64,000 bases of DNA from Aquabacter sp. L1I39 (GCF_017742835.1 NZ_CP072392.1:4960180-5024179), one strand, 5' to 3'; shown: positions 1 through 9,637, counted from the stretch's first letter. Notes: a model not told the origin generated them from the sequence alone. Program-made: numbers and translations.

Positions 1-519
1 GTGACCTTCAACGCGCAGGGCAATTACCGCACGCCCCAGTCCATCGCCACCTTCATCCGCGACCTTTTGCCGGGATTGGACTTCGACGCCCGCAATCCCC
101 TGCCGGGCCTCGGGGTCGGAGAACACCAGTGCAAGACGCCGGCAGATGTGGCCCGCAGAGTGGGCGCGGTGGTGACGGAATACCTGAAGCAGGGCTTCAA
201 GGCGCAGGATATTGTGGTCCTGTCGCTGCGCGGGCTCGGCTCAGCCACGCTCGCGCACGCGGCCAAGGTCGGCGCTTTCACGCTCGCACGCCCCACCGGC
301 ATTTATGATCCGCAAGGCAACCAGATCATGGACAGCGGGCAGATCCGCTTCGACACGATCTTTCGGTTCAAAGGGCAGGAGGCGGATGCGGTCATCATCA
401 CCGACGTGCCGCCCCTTTCTGCTGATCCCACGGTCACGTCCGCCTCCCGCCTCCTTTTTACTGCCCTCACACGGGCGAAGGTGCGCGCGGACATCCTCTA
501 TGGACCCGCCCCCGGCTGA
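1..519 (+). CDS. UvrD/Rep-type helicase, C-terminal part (5' end outside window)
   Basis: The reading frame is open from the first base, so the gene starts upstream and only about the last 172 residues are here. They carry the end of a superfamily 1 helicase: NYRTPQSIATFI resembles motif IV, FRFKGQEADAVII resembles motif V, and LLFTALTRAKV is a good motif VI (the VALTRA type that contacts ATP). The Walker A and B motifs would lie off the left edge. The gene is followed on the same strand by a small coiled-coil gene, an AddB-like nuclease and an AddA-like helicase, so it probably belongs to one DNA-processing operon. The N-terminal domain, for example NERD, cannot be judged. Confidence 0.8.
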   Translation: MTFNAQGNYRTPQSIATFIRDLLPGLDFDARNPLPGLGVGEHQCKTPADVARRVGAVVTEYLKQGFKAQDIVVLSLRGLGSATLAHAAKVGAFTLARPTGIYDPQGNQIMDSGQIRFDTIFRFKGQEADAVIITDVPPLSADPTVTSASRLLFTALTRAKVRADILYGPAPG

Positions 520-583
520 CGGACGACCGGGACTGTCGTAATTGCGGGCCATGAGAGGGTCTTGTGAAACCTGGGAATGTGCC

Positions 584-847
584 ATGGTCGAAACCGAAGA
601 CGATTTGCGCCGCAAGATCGCCCGCCTGGAAGACAGGAATGCACGGCTGACGGCCATGGTGGAGGACCTGCATCGCAAATGGGGCGAGGCGGAGGATCAG
701 GCCTCCCGCCTCGCAAAGCTGCTCGTCGCCGCCGCTGAGAAGGCCAACCTAGAGGCCTCCTCTTCATCGCGTGGCACGCCCGGTGCTGTCGCGGATCGGC
801 AGGGCGACACCAAGATGGCAGCCGGCCCGGGCAAGTCGGACAGCTAG
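584..847 (+). CDS. small coiled-coil protein of unknown function
   Basis: An 87-residue product starting MVETEDDLRRK. Residues 1-50 are rich in Glu, Arg and Leu with heptad-like spacing and look like one alpha-helical coiled coil. The C-terminal 30 residues are Ser/Gly-rich and probably disordered. No enzymatic motif is visible. An upstream in-frame ATG at 551 and a TTG at 542 would add 11-14 residues; 584 was chosen because the helix begins there. It lies between two helicase/nuclease genes, so it may be a small partner subunit, but that is only positional inference. Confidence 0.5.
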   Translation: MVETEDDLRRKIARLEDRNARLTAMVEDLHRKWGEAEDQASRLAKLLVAAAEKANLEASSSSRGTPGAVADRQGDTKMAAGPGKSDS

Positions 848-871
848 AAGAGTCGGGGCGGGGAGGGGACC

Positions 872-3565
872 ATGTTCCAAGGTGTCATGGCCTGTCAGGC
901 CGGGGGCTTCATTCCGGCCTATGTGCCGCTCAGGCGTGCCCTATTGGAGCGGGCCTATCTGCCGCGTACCCAGGCGTCCCCCACGTCCTTCGGCGAGGCT
1001 CTGCGCCCTCATCTGGAGTCGGGTCCGTGGGCGGCGAGCTTTGCCGTCGCGCCGGGCGAAACGGCACGGGCGGTGGAGCGCGCCCTGCGGGACGTGATGC
1101 TGGCGAGCGGCACCCTGCGCCCGGAAGCCATCGACCTGTCCCGGCTCGATCCGCAGTCGCGGGCACATCATCACCTCTCGGCCCTTCTGGCGCTATGGAC
1201 CCGCATGGGCGACCTCTTGCCGGAAGACCTCGCTTATTTACGCCCGATCCTGGAGGCGGAGGCGGATGAGGCCATCGATCCGCTCCATGTGGTCCATGAT
1301 CCGGCCGATCCCGATTTGACCGCGGTGGAACGCGTGGTCCTCGATACCTTGCTACGCCATCATGGCGCGCCCGATGACCTTGCGGCGCGCCGGGCCGCCC
1401 TCATCACCGCGCGCGATCGCTGCCACGGTCGGCCCGGTTCCGCCCTGGCCCATCTCCAGGAGACGTTTCTCGCCCCGACGGCCACCCGTCTGCCGCTGGA
1501 TGACAGCGTGCATGTCTATGGCCTGCGGGATGCCGCGGCCGAGGCGGATTTCGCCGCCAGCCTCGCCCAGAACTGGCTTGATGACGATCCCTCCCTCACC
1601 CCCGCCGAGATCGGCCTCCTGCTGCCGGCCGGCGCCCATTATGTGCCTTTCGTCCGCGAGGCCTTCGCCCGTGCCGGACTTCCGGTCTCGGGGCTGCCGT
1701 CGGAGGCGGCAAAGCGGGACCTGGCCGGGGAGTGCCTGCTGCATGTCCTCACCTGCCTGCGCCAGCCCGCCCCAGCCATGGCGCTCGCCTCCCTGGTGCG
1801 CTCTCCGCTCATGCCGTGGTCGGCGCAGGAGGGGCGCCGTTTGTCCGACGGGGTGATGGAGGGGAGCCCCGATTTGCGCCACGGAGCAGCGCTGACGGGG
1901 CCGGCTCTCGCCATGGCCCATCTCCTCAATAACCGGCGCGTCCCGAAGGCGCATGATGCCGCCGAGCGGTTGGCGACGCTCCTGCGCAATCTCACCCGCG
2001 ATGTCGCCTTCGCGGACGAGGTGGCACGTTTCGCCGAACTGGCCCGGCCGATCCAGCTTGCCCTGTTCGCACGACCGGCCGAGAGCGAGGTGCCGTGGGA
2101 GGATCTGCTCGCCGGCGTGCCCGTGGGCGGCGCGCGGGACGAGGATCCCGCTCCCGCAGTCCTCGACGGGGTGACGATCCTGGTGGATGGCGAGCCGCCA
2201 ACCGCTCCGGTACGCCGTCTCATCGTGCTCGGCTTCAGCGCCGGCGCCTTTCCCGCCGCGCCGCCGGTGAGCCCGCTCTTCCTGGACAGTGAGGTGGCAA
2301 AGATCCGCGACCAATGCGGCCTCCATCTGCCGAGCCAGGAGGCCATATTGGCAAGGCGGCTGCGGGTGCTGCGCTCCCAGCTTGCGGCAGCGAGCGAGCG
2401 CCTTACCGTCCTGGTGCCCTATCGCGACCTGATGGGCGCCCGGAGCGCGCCGTCCGCCTCCCTCGCCTTCATGGCGCGCTGCTTCGAGGGGATCGCGGAT
2501 CCCGACCATCTCATCGTCGACCTCACCGACGAACGGTATCTGCCGGAGGAGCGGCTTCCGGTGGCGCCGGAGACCAAGAGTGTGGCTCTGCCTCCGCTCA
2601 ATGTGCCGTCGGCCCTGGCTCTGGGCACCGACCTCCTGGCGCTGCGGACCGATGCGGAAGGTCGCCCCCGCGCCCAGTCGCCCACGCGGCTGGACACGCT
2701 TCTCGTCAGTCCGCTCGCGTGGTTGCTGAAGGAACTGGACATTCTGGACCGGCCCTGGGCGCCGGAGACGCTGGATGTGCTCACCAAGGGCAGCCTGTTT
2801 CACACGGTGGTGGAGCAATTGTTCCCGCCCGATGCCCCACTGCCGTCCGAGGCGGACATCCGGGCCCGGCTTCCCGATCTGCTGGCGGCGGAAATTGCGG
2901 CGTCGGCGCCTTTCCTTGCCGGTGGCGGCTGGATGGTGGAGCGCCAATCCATGGAGCGGGAATTCGTGACGTCGGCTCTCTCCTGGCGGGCGATGCTGGA
3001 GGCCCTGGGCGCGCGCGTTATCGCCAGCGAGCTGCCCCTGCGCGGGACGGCGCTGGGTGTGCCCTGCCAGGGGATCGCGGACTGCGTGTTGCTGCTGCCA
3101 GACGGAAGCCTCGTGATCGTGGACCACAAGACCAGCGGATCGGGCACCCGGCGCCAGCGCATGGAAAGCGGTTTCGATCTTCAGGTGGAAATCTATCGGA
3201 GTCTCGCCAAACAGGTGGCCTGCGCCCCCTCGGACACCGGCCTTGAGATCAAGTCGCTCGCCACAGGCGGGCCCATGGGCGTCGCCTATCACACCACACG
3301 GGACGGCATCTTGCTGCTGAATGGCCTTGCCATGGCCGCCCCGCCAGGCGGGGTCGAGGTGATCGACACCGACATATCGAGCGCCGCAACCGTTCGCATC
3401 ACCCAGGAGATTGCGCGCCTGCGGGCCGGCACCCTGCGGCTGCCAGGGGAAGAGGAACGCACAATGCTCGAAAAGGCCGGGGTCGGCCGCTATGCCCTGG
3501 AGACGAGCCCGCTCGTTTGCGTCTTCATGCCCGCAGCGCTCGCGCAGGAGGGGGACGATGCCTGA
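872..3565 (+). CDS. AddB-like PD-(D/E)XK nuclease family protein
   Basis: An 897-residue protein resembling AddB, the second subunit of AddAB helicase-nucleases. The C-terminal RecB-type nuclease core is clear: GIAD with Asp near residue 737, then VDHKTS with Asp751 and Lys753, then a helix with a Gln-x2-x-Tyr-like stretch (LQVEIYRS). The N-terminal two thirds lacks a usable Walker A, as expected of AddB. The tail holds a single Cys, so the iron-sulphur cysteine cluster of classical AddB (C-x2-C-x5-C) is not seen. The start has a strong purine-rich site (ggggagggg). The end overlaps the AddA-like gene by 8 bp, implying coupled translation. It is somewhat shorter than a housekeeping AddB, and may be an accessory copy. 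Confidence 0.8.
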   Translation: MFQGVMACQAGGFIPAYVPLRRALLERAYLPRTQASPTSFGEALRPHLESGPWAASFAVAPGETARAVERALRDVMLASGTLRPEAIDLSRLDPQSRAHHHLSALLALWTRMGDLLPEDLAYLRPILEAEADEAIDPLHVVHDPADPDLTAVERVVLDTLLRHHGAPDDLAARRAALITARDRCHGRPGSALAHLQETFLAPTATRLPLDDSVHVYGLRDAAAEADFAASLAQNWLDDDPSLTPAEIGLLLPAGAHYVPFVREAFARAGLPVSGLPSEAAKRDLAGECLLHVLTCLRQPAPAMALASLVRSPLMPWSAQEGRRLSDGVMEGSPDLRHGAALTGPALAMAHLLNNRRVPKAHDAAERLATLLRNLTRDVAFADEVARFAELARPIQLALFARPAESEVPWEDLLAGVPVGGARDEDPAPAVLDGVTILVDGEPPTAPVRRLIVLGFSAGAFPAAPPVSPLFLDSEVAKIRDQCGLHLPSQEAILARRLRVLRSQLAAASERLTVLVPYRDLMGARSAPSASLAFMARCFEGIADPDHLIVDLTDERYLPEERLPVAPETKSVALPPLNVPSALALGTDLLALRTDAEGRPRAQSPTRLDTLLVSPLAWLLKELDILDRPWAPETLDVLTKGSLFHTVVEQLFPPDAPLPSEADIRARLPDLLAAEIAASAPFLAGGGWMVERQSMEREFVTSALSWRAMLEALGARVIASELPLRGTALGVPCQGIADCVLLLPDGSLVIVDHKTSGSGTRRQRMESGFDLQVEIYRSLAKQVACAPSDTGLEIKSLATGGPMGVAYHTTRDGILLLNGLAMAAPPGGVEVIDTDISSAATVRITQEIARLRAGTLRLPGEEERTMLEKAGVGRYALETSPLVCVFMPAALAQEGDDA

Positions 3566-6500
3566 CATTCGCATCGTGCCCGCCGGGGCCGGCGCCGGAA
3601 AGACCCACCACATCAAGCAGACTTTGCTGGACTGGGTGAAGGAGGGGGCCGTCCGCCCGGAGCGCATCCTGGCCGTCACCTTCACGGAGGCGGGGGCGAG
3701 CGAGCTGCGCCAGCGCATCCGCGCGAGCCTCATCGCCGAGGGGCGCATGGAGGGGGCGCTGGCGGTGGACCGCGCTTATGTCTCCACCATTCACGGCCTC
3801 GGCCTGCGCCTGCTCACCGAGCATGCTCTGGCCGCCGGCGCGTCGCCGGCACCGCGCCTGCTCTCGGACGAGGAGCGCGACCTCCTGATCCGGACCGAAC
3901 TGCCCCATGCGGACGACCTCGCCGAGGTGTCCGCCGACCTTGCCCGCTACGGCTATCGCTTCGCGCTCGGCACCACACCGGAAGCGGAATTTCGCGGCCG
4001 GGTGTTCGAGACCGTCTCGCTGCTCGCCACCATGGGCCCGCGCGGCCTTGATCCGACACTGCCCGCACGGGCCGAGGCCGCCATCTGTGCCACCTATGGC
4101 GCGGCCCAGGGGGAGGCGCAGGCGCTGGCGACGCGGCTGCATGGCGCGGTGGCTGCCTTGCTGAAGCGCTTCCCTGGCAGCCTGTCGCGGCCCGACATGA
4201 ACAAGACCGCCCGGGACACCTTCCGGGGCGATCACCAGACACTCCGCGCGGCGCAGGACCTGGCGCGCCTGGAACGGGACTGGGGCCTGTGGGTGGCTCT
4301 GAGCGACCTGCGCCTCACTCGGCGCGGCACGCCAACGCCCGAGGGCTATGACGACCTCGCCCGCGCGGTGATGGAGGCGGCCTCCGCCCTCTCCAGCCAT
4401 CCCGGCCCGCTGGAAGATGCCTGCCGGCATGCGCGGTGCCTCATCACGGGCGCGCAGCAGATCCTCAAGGGCTATGCCGCCCGTAAGCGCGCCCTCGGGG
4501 TCATCGACTTCACCGACATGGTGGCCGATGCGGGCCGCCTGCTGCGCGAGGATGCCCGCATCCGGGCGGCGGTGCTGGGCGAGATCGACTGCGTCATCGT
4601 CGACGAGTTCCAGGACACCAACCCGGCCCAGTTCGCCCTGCTCTGGCCGCTGATCCAGGGGGCGCCCCGGGCCATCATCGTGGGCGACGTGAAGCAGGCC
4701 ATCATGGGCTTCCAGGGCGCCGATGCCCGGCTGATGGAAGCCCTGGTCACCCGTTTTGCCTCCGGTGTCGCGCCGCTCGATCGCAACTGGCGCTCCTCCC
4801 CGCGCATCATGGCCTTCGTCAATGGGGTGGGCGCCCAGCTGTTTCCCGGCCGCTACGATGCCCTCACGCCCACCCAGCCGGATGGCACCGGCTCCGCTTT
4901 GGAGGTGGTGGTGACGCAGGCGCCGCGCACGGGAGGCGGTACGCTGCGCCCCTATCATCACCTCGCCGCCCATCTGAGCGCCTTCCTCGCGCGCCCCGAC
5001 ACGCGCATACGCGACCGCCAATCCGGCGCCTTGCGCCCGCCCGGCCCGGGGGATGTGGCGGTGCTCTGCCCCACCCATAAGCAGTGCCAGTCCTATGCGG
5101 CGGCGCTGGCACAATTGGGGGTGCCCGTGCGCGTGGCCGGCACGGGCTGGTGGACGAGCCCCATCGTGCAGGCGGCGCGCTTCGCCCTCCAGGTGGCCGA
5201 CGACCCGCAGGACCGCCACGCCGCCTTGTGCTTCGCGACGCTCGGCCCGCCCGCTCTGCCTCTTGAAACTGCCCTCAAGCAGATGCTGGAGGGCGGCGCC
5301 CTCGACCATCCGGCCCTGGAGCGCCTGCGTGCCCTTGCCGCTTCCAGGCCGGGCGACACCGTGCGCGCCTTGCTCGGTGCGGCCATTGCGGCGGCCGGTT
5401 TGCGCGACTGGGCGGACCTTCAGGACGACCCGGCCCAGGCCCGGGCAGACCTGCTGCGCCTGGAAGCGGAGGCCGAAGGCTTCCTTGCCACCCATCGGGA
5501 CATGCGGGCGGCGGCGGGCTTTCACGGCTTCGGGGTCAAGGTGTTTCTGGGCTGGATGGAGTCGCGCCAAGGCGAGCGTGGCTTCGACCAGCGGCCCAAC
5601 CCCACCGGCAATGTGGCCGATGGCGTGGAGATCCTCACCTGGCACGCATCAAAGGGCAGGGAATGGCCGGTGGTGGCGGTGGTGGGGCTCGACCAGGAAT
5701 TCGGCCCCCGCGCGGGCGGTTGGCGGGCCGCGTGCGAGGATTATGGTGACCTCGACGGTCTGCTCGGGCGCACCCATCTCACCCACCTGCCGAAATTCCA
5801 CGCCGCCGCCACCAACGAACGCTTCCTCGCCGACGAAGCGCCCCAGGCGCAGGACACGGCGCGGCGCCTGCTCTATGTGGCCCTCACGCGGGCGCGGGAC
5901 GTGCTGGTGCTGGAATGGCCGGAAACCTTCGCACAGAAGGCCGAGGCGGGTGAAAAGCCTCCCTTCAGCGGGGCCGCCCTGCTGGTGGCCAGCGGCATGA
6001 GGATTGAGCCAGGAAAAATCCGGCTCGGCAAGGCGTCCTTTCCCGCCCGCACCTCCTTCTGCGGCAAGGAAATGCCGCCCGAATGCGAGGGGGAGGCGCC
6101 GGCCCGGGCGTCGTCCCTGGCCCGGCTCGGCCGCCGCGCCATTGCTCCTCGCCCGATGTTGCCCGATGGCGGGCCGGCCTTGCTGGTGCCGTCCGGCCTC
6201 GACGCGGGCCTTTCCGCGCCCCCGGTTGGCCTTGCCACGGACGTCATTGGCCCGGCCGCGCCCATGCCGCCGGAGGTCTTCGCCAGTGCCACTGACCGCG
6301 GCACGGCGCTCCACGACATGCTGCGCATCCTTCTCATCCGCCCGGCCATGGCGGACCGGGCTGCGGCGCGCCTTGGCCTGAGTGGAGAGACCTGTTCCAT
6401 CCTCGCCCGGCAGGCGGAGGCCCTTCGCGCCTGGCTGGAAAGCCGGGGCTATGGCACCCTCATGACCGAGGTGCCGATCGAGGTGCAATTGCCCGGCGGC

Positions 6501-6728
6501 GCCCGCGTCAGCGCCGCGCTGGACCTAGTGGCACGGGGCGAGGCCGGCCTCGCGATCATCGATCACAAAAGCGATGCCGTCTCCGATTGCGACGCCCGCT
6601 TCGTCCATCACTGGCCGCAACTTTCCGCCTATGAAGCGGCCCTGCGCACTCTGGGCTTCGCGCGCGCGCCCATTTTGATGGGCATCCATTGGCTGGGGCG
6701 GGGAGCGGTGACGTACGGTGTGAAGTAA
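3558..6728 (+). CDS. AddA-like UvrD helicase with C-terminal PD-(D/E)XK nuclease
   Basis: A 1056-residue superfamily 1A helicase-nuclease. Motifs occur in order: Walker A GAGAGKT (10-16), DEFQDT with Asp349-Glu350, VKQAIMGFQGAD, NWRSS, WHASKGREW (from 695) and LLYVALTRARD (from 771). A RecB-type nuclease ends the protein, with IIDHKSD (Asp1002, Lys1004). It would unwind and degrade DNA ends together with the AddB-like partner encoded just upstream. The ATG at 3558 was chosen because it sits after aggaggggg and gives a Walker A near the N-terminus. The open frame extends 49 codons further upstream, but that part overlaps the AddB-like gene. Confidence 0.9.
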   Translation: MPDIRIVPAGAGAGKTHHIKQTLLDWVKEGAVRPERILAVTFTEAGASELRQRIRASLIAEGRMEGALAVDRAYVSTIHGLGLRLLTEHALAAGASPAPRLLSDEERDLLIRTELPHADDLAEVSADLARYGYRFALGTTPEAEFRGRVFETVSLLATMGPRGLDPTLPARAEAAICATYGAAQGEAQALATRLHGAVAALLKRFPGSLSRPDMNKTARDTFRGDHQTLRAAQDLARLERDWGLWVALSDLRLTRRGTPTPEGYDDLARAVMEAASALSSHPGPLEDACRHARCLITGAQQILKGYAARKRALGVIDFTDMVADAGRLLREDARIRAAVLGEIDCVIVDEFQDTNPAQFALLWPLIQGAPRAIIVGDVKQAIMGFQGADARLMEALVTRFASGVAPLDRNWRSSPRIMAFVNGVGAQLFPGRYDALTPTQPDGTGSALEVVVTQAPRTGGGTLRPYHHLAAHLSAFLARPDTRIRDRQSGALRPPGPGDVAVLCPTHKQCQSYAAALAQLGVPVRVAGTGWWTSPIVQAARFALQVADDPQDRHAALCFATLGPPALPLETALKQMLEGGALDHPALERLRALAASRPGDTVRALLGAAIAAAGLRDWADLQDDPAQARADLLRLEAEAEGFLATHRDMRAAAGFHGFGVKVFLGWMESRQGERGFDQRPNPTGNVADGVEILTWHASKGREWPVVAVVGLDQEFGPRAGGWRAACEDYGDLDGLLGRTHLTHLPKFHAAATNERFLADEAPQAQDTARRLLYVALTRARDVLVLEWPETFAQKAEAGEKPPFSGAALLVASGMRIEPGKIRLGKASFPARTSFCGKEMPPECEGEAPARASSLARLGRRAIAPRPMLPDGGPALLVPSGLDAGLSAPPVGLATDVIGPAAPMPPEVFASATDRGTALHDMLRILLIRPAMADRAAARLGLSGETCSILARQAEALRAWLESRGYGTLMTEVPIEVQLPGGARVSAALDLVARGEAGLAIIDHKSDAVSDCDARFVHHWPQLSAYEAALRTLGFARAPILMGIHWLGRGAVTYGVK

Positions 6729-6749
6729 AGAGATCGCGGAGGAAGCAGC

Positions 6750-7784
6750 GTGGCCCAGGACACCATACGCCTTGAGAAGGCGGCGAACCTGCTGAGGCTC
6801 GCCCAAGCGCTTGCGGCTTCGGCGGAAGGGCTCACGCTGGACGAGATCGCCAGCCAGTTCTCGGTCAACCGGCGCACCGCCGAGCGCATGCGCAACGCGG
6901 TGCAAGACCTGTTTCCCGGTTTCGAAACGGTGGATGAGGGCAGGTTCAAGCGCTTTCGCATCAGGGGAGGGCTCGGCGCCTTTTTCATCGCGCCGAGCGT
7001 CAGCGAGCTTGCGGAGCTGGAGACCGCGTGCAAGGGGCTCCAGCAGGCCGGCCACCAACCGCGTGCCGCCTTGCTGCGAGCCTTGCAGACCAAGATCACC
7101 GCCGCCCTGCGCGACTCCACGCGCCTTAAGATGGCCACCGACATGGAGGCCCTGTGCCGGGCCGAGGCCATTGCCCGGCATGTGGGTCCCCATGCCATCA
7201 CCGATGAGGCCACCCTTCAGGTGCTGCGGGAAGCGCTGATCGCCATGAAGCGCGTGCGCTTTTCCTATCCCCGGCAGGATCGGCCGGAAGGCTATGTGCG
7301 CACCGTCGTCCCCTATGGCCTCCTGTTTGGCGCCAATGCCTACCTCGTGGGCCGCGAGGCGGGGCGCCCCGATGCGGTGCTCTGGCGCCTCGACCGCATG
7401 CGGGCCCTGAAGATGACCGCCCAGGCCGGCGGGCCGCCGGAAAACTTCAACCTCGATGCCTATGCCGCCCGGTCCTTCGGCACCTACCAGGAACCCCCGG
7501 CTCGCGTGGTGCTGCGCTTCGCCCCCGAGGCGACGGAGGCGGCGCGCATGGTGTTCCATCCCACCCAGGACATCCGAAGTCTGGAAGACGGCCGGTTGGA
7601 AGTGACTTTCGTGGCCGGCGGGCAGTTGGAAATGGTGCGCCACCTCTTCGGTTGGGGCGCCTCGGTGGAGATCGTCGAGCCGCCCGAGCTTCGCGACCGG
7701 ATGATTGCGGAGCTGAAGGCGGCGCTGGCGGCCCACGAACGCCCCCCGCGGACCCGTTCCAAGGGCACACGCGGCAAGACTTGA
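6750..7784 (+). CDS. WYL-domain transcriptional regulator
   Basis: A 344-residue protein with a DeoR/HTH_11-like winged helix at about residues 10-60 (LTLDEIASQFSVNRRTAERMR). A WYL domain lies around residues 160-215, with RVRFSYPRQD, a VVPYGLLFG turn and LWRLDRMRAL. A WCX-like C-terminal extension runs to about 325. WYL domains bind nucleic-acid or nucleotide ligands and often control defence and DNA-damage genes. The GTG start at 6750 follows gcggaggaag. The gene lies 21 bp after the AddA-like gene on the same strand, so it may regulate this operon. Confidence 0.88.
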   Translation: MAQDTIRLEKAANLLRLAQALAASAEGLTLDEIASQFSVNRRTAERMRNAVQDLFPGFETVDEGRFKRFRIRGGLGAFFIAPSVSELAELETACKGLQQAGHQPRAALLRALQTKITAALRDSTRLKMATDMEALCRAEAIARHVGPHAITDEATLQVLREALIAMKRVRFSYPRQDRPEGYVRTVVPYGLLFGANAYLVGREAGRPDAVLWRLDRMRALKMTAQAGGPPENFNLDAYAARSFGTYQEPPARVVLRFAPEATEAARMVFHPTQDIRSLEDGRLEVTFVAGGQLEMVRHLFGWGASVEIVEPPELRDRMIAELKAALAAHERPPRTRSKGTRGKT

Positions 7785-7811
7785 GGGCGCCCGGGTGCGG
7801 CGAGGATCCCG

Positions 7812-9149
7812 TCAGGGCTTTGCCATCGGAGCGGGCGGCAAGGAGGTGGGGGCTGCGGGGATGGGATCTGCGGGGCTGAGTTCGGTCAGGTCGGTGCCGA
7901 GTGCGTCCCTGATCTTCTGGACGGCCGCCAGTATCTTTCCCGCCACATCGGTTTCCGGACCGCGATGGCCCCTTTCCCGCTCCGCGATCTGGACCCACGG
8001 CTCGGGGTTGGCCCAGAAATCTGCCGGCAATGGACACAGGTCGTTTTCCACTTTGGGCAGAAACACCCACGCCCAAAGGTCGTCGCCCCATTTTTCCGAG
8101 GCCGCCAGACCCGTCAGGCGAGAGGCATATGCGCGCCCTTCAGCAATGCGCACGGGATCTCGCGCGTTTTTCTCCTCGCGCCGCATGAGGCCGATGGCCA
8201 TCTTTTCAAACGCCTGCACCCGCACGATGAAGGGGATCTGGCTCGCAGTCTCGAAATTCAATGTGAAACCGTCATTCTTGAATTCGGATTTCAGCAGGCC
8301 GGCGCCTTCTTGGTTGCCGATATCTGCCACGAGCGCTTTGAACAGCCCTCTTTTCATCTCTATGAGCGAGCGCTGGACATCGAACGCGGAACGGATGAAG
8401 TCCGAACGGCCGGACATCAGGCTGGCAAGAGCGTCATCTTGGTTCATGTCACGCATGCCGACAAACTCCGCTTTGATCTGTGCTTGAATTTCTTCGATAA
8501 AGTTCGCCACGCGGGGCGAGCGGCATGCCATTTTGCAGGCATCCAGCCACGAGGGGTCCCCCAGCCGAGGCGATCGTCCGAGGTCCCGATAGCTGAGGCA
8601 GACGAGTGTTCCGTCTCGCTGTCTTTCCTCCGCCACCTGGTGATCCAGACTGCCTTTTGAAGGCAGCCGACCATCGGCGGTCAGGTAGACGATGGTGGCC
8701 TTGCGATGTGCCCGGCTGAGTTGATCTGCATATTTGAAGTAGCGCTGCAGCTGCCGGTCCTGATCTGCGGCATAAGGCTTGTTTTCAATGATGAGAAAAC
8801 GCTCATCGCATTCTACGATGATGTCGATGCGGCCATCAGAAAAGCTGTGTTCAATCTCCACACGGGCGTGGTCGCACGCCTTCTCGGACCAGGTGCCGGC
8901 GCCCGGAACCAGGTTCCGCACGAACAGATGGAGGAAGCGCCCCTTTTGCGCGTGGGTCTCACGCGGGTTCAGCAGCCATGCCATCAGCTTCGACCACATG
9001 AGTTCGTCCAGCCACAGGAACTGGAGCGGACTGAAATCGGGCGCGAGGCGATCCTCATATTGCCGTCGCGCGGCTTCCACCGCGGTGCGGCAGGCCGCCA
9101 CTTCGTGCAGAAGCTGGCCGGCCGTCTGGATGGGGTCAATGCGTGTCAA
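7812..9149 (-). CDS. PD-(D/E)XK nuclease superfamily protein (PDDEXK_4-like)
   Basis: A 445-residue protein. The nuclease core lies in the first third: a conserved helix (LDELMWSKLMAWLLNP), then GRIDI with Asp109, then IIENKPYA with Glu122-Asn-Lys124, and a following helix DQLQRYFKYA-like. This order of Asp and Glu-x-Lys with a long unknown C-terminal region matches the PDDEXK_4 family of uncharacterised nucleases, many of which occur in defence neighbourhoods. The TTG start at 9149 was chosen because aggaaagg lies about 8 bp upstream; a longer frame to 9224 begins with low-complexity sequence. It converges on the WYL gene, with only 27 bp between them. Confidence 0.7.
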   Translation of the reverse strand: MTRIDPIQTAGQLLHEVAACRTAVEAARRQYEDRLAPDFSPLQFLWLDELMWSKLMAWLLNPRETHAQKGRFLHLFVRNLVPGAGTWSEKACDHARVEIEHSFSDGRIDIIVECDERFLIIENKPYAADQDRQLQRYFKYADQLSRAHRKATIVYLTADGRLPSKGSLDHQVAEERQRDGTLVCLSYRDLGRSPRLGDPSWLDACKMACRSPRVANFIEEIQAQIKAEFVGMRDMNQDDALASLMSGRSDFIRSAFDVQRSLIEMKRGLFKALVADIGNQEGAGLLKSEFKNDGFTLNFETASQIPFIVRVQAFEKMAIGLMRREEKNARDPVRIAEGRAYASRLTGLAASEKWGDDLWAWVFLPKVENDLCPLPADFWANPEPWVQIAERERGHRGPETDVAGKILAAVQKIRDALGTDLTELSPADPIPAAPTSLPPAPMAKP

Positions 9150-9220
9150 AACTGCACCTTTCCTTTCCCCGGACGCGGTCCTTGCCCGTGCCGTTCGGGC
9201 GGCACCGCATCCATCCCCCC

Positions 9221-9637
9221 TCAAGACCGCCGATAATGCGCGTCGACCGCAAATCGTACGCGCGCGGCCTCAAGGGCGAAGCGGGCGAGGATAGCGCAGC
9301 GGCGCCGGGGCGTGTGGAGGCCCGGATCCGCATAAATGATGAATTCTTCCGGACCGCGCTGATAGACGACGCGACCCCGCGGGAAGTCCTCATATTCATG
9401 GCCGAGGATGCAAGCGGGAAGTCCCAGCTGCGCAAGTCCACGCATCCCGAGGGCGCGCCAGGCCTCCCACGTCTCGAAATGCCCCCGGGGGTGGCCCAGG
9501 CACGCCCCATAGGGCTCCGCTTGCGGCAAGGGCGTGCTGTCGCAGAGCAGAACCGGCCCGCCGGGCGCAGGCACCAGCCAGAAGATGCCGAGCTGGGGCG
9601 CCGGGCGTGCCATCGGGTCGAAAGTGCCCGCCATCAT
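9221..9637 (-). CDS. conserved-looking protein of unknown function (138 aa)
   Basis: The product starts MMAGTFDPMARPAPQLGIFWLV. It is a compact soluble protein with alternating hydrophobic strands and one helix (HFETWEAWRALG), a Tyr/Phe/Arg-rich C-terminus, and no signal peptide or membrane segment. Cysteines are few and no catalytic motif is recognised. The ATG at 9637 overlaps the stop codon of the upstream 41-aa membrane peptide (ATGA), which argues that both are real and translated together. Function is unknown. Confidence 0.55.
   Translation of the reverse strand: MMAGTFDPMARPAPQLGIFWLVPAPGGPVLLCDSTPLPQAEPYGACLGHPRGHFETWEAWRALGMRGLAQLGLPACILGHEYEDFPRGRVVYQRGPEEFIIYADPGLHTPRRRCAILARFALEAARVRFAVDAHYRRS

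Noticed and set aside
1352..3748. 798-residue open frame on the minus strand, antisense to the AddB-like gene
   Set aside because: GC-rich codon bias keeps antisense frames open; no recognisable domain, and the plus-strand gene has clear nuclease motifs.
3525..5645. 706-residue minus-strand open frame over the AddA-like gene
   Set aside because: Shadow of the helicase gene, with low-complexity Arg/Gly-rich content and no motif.
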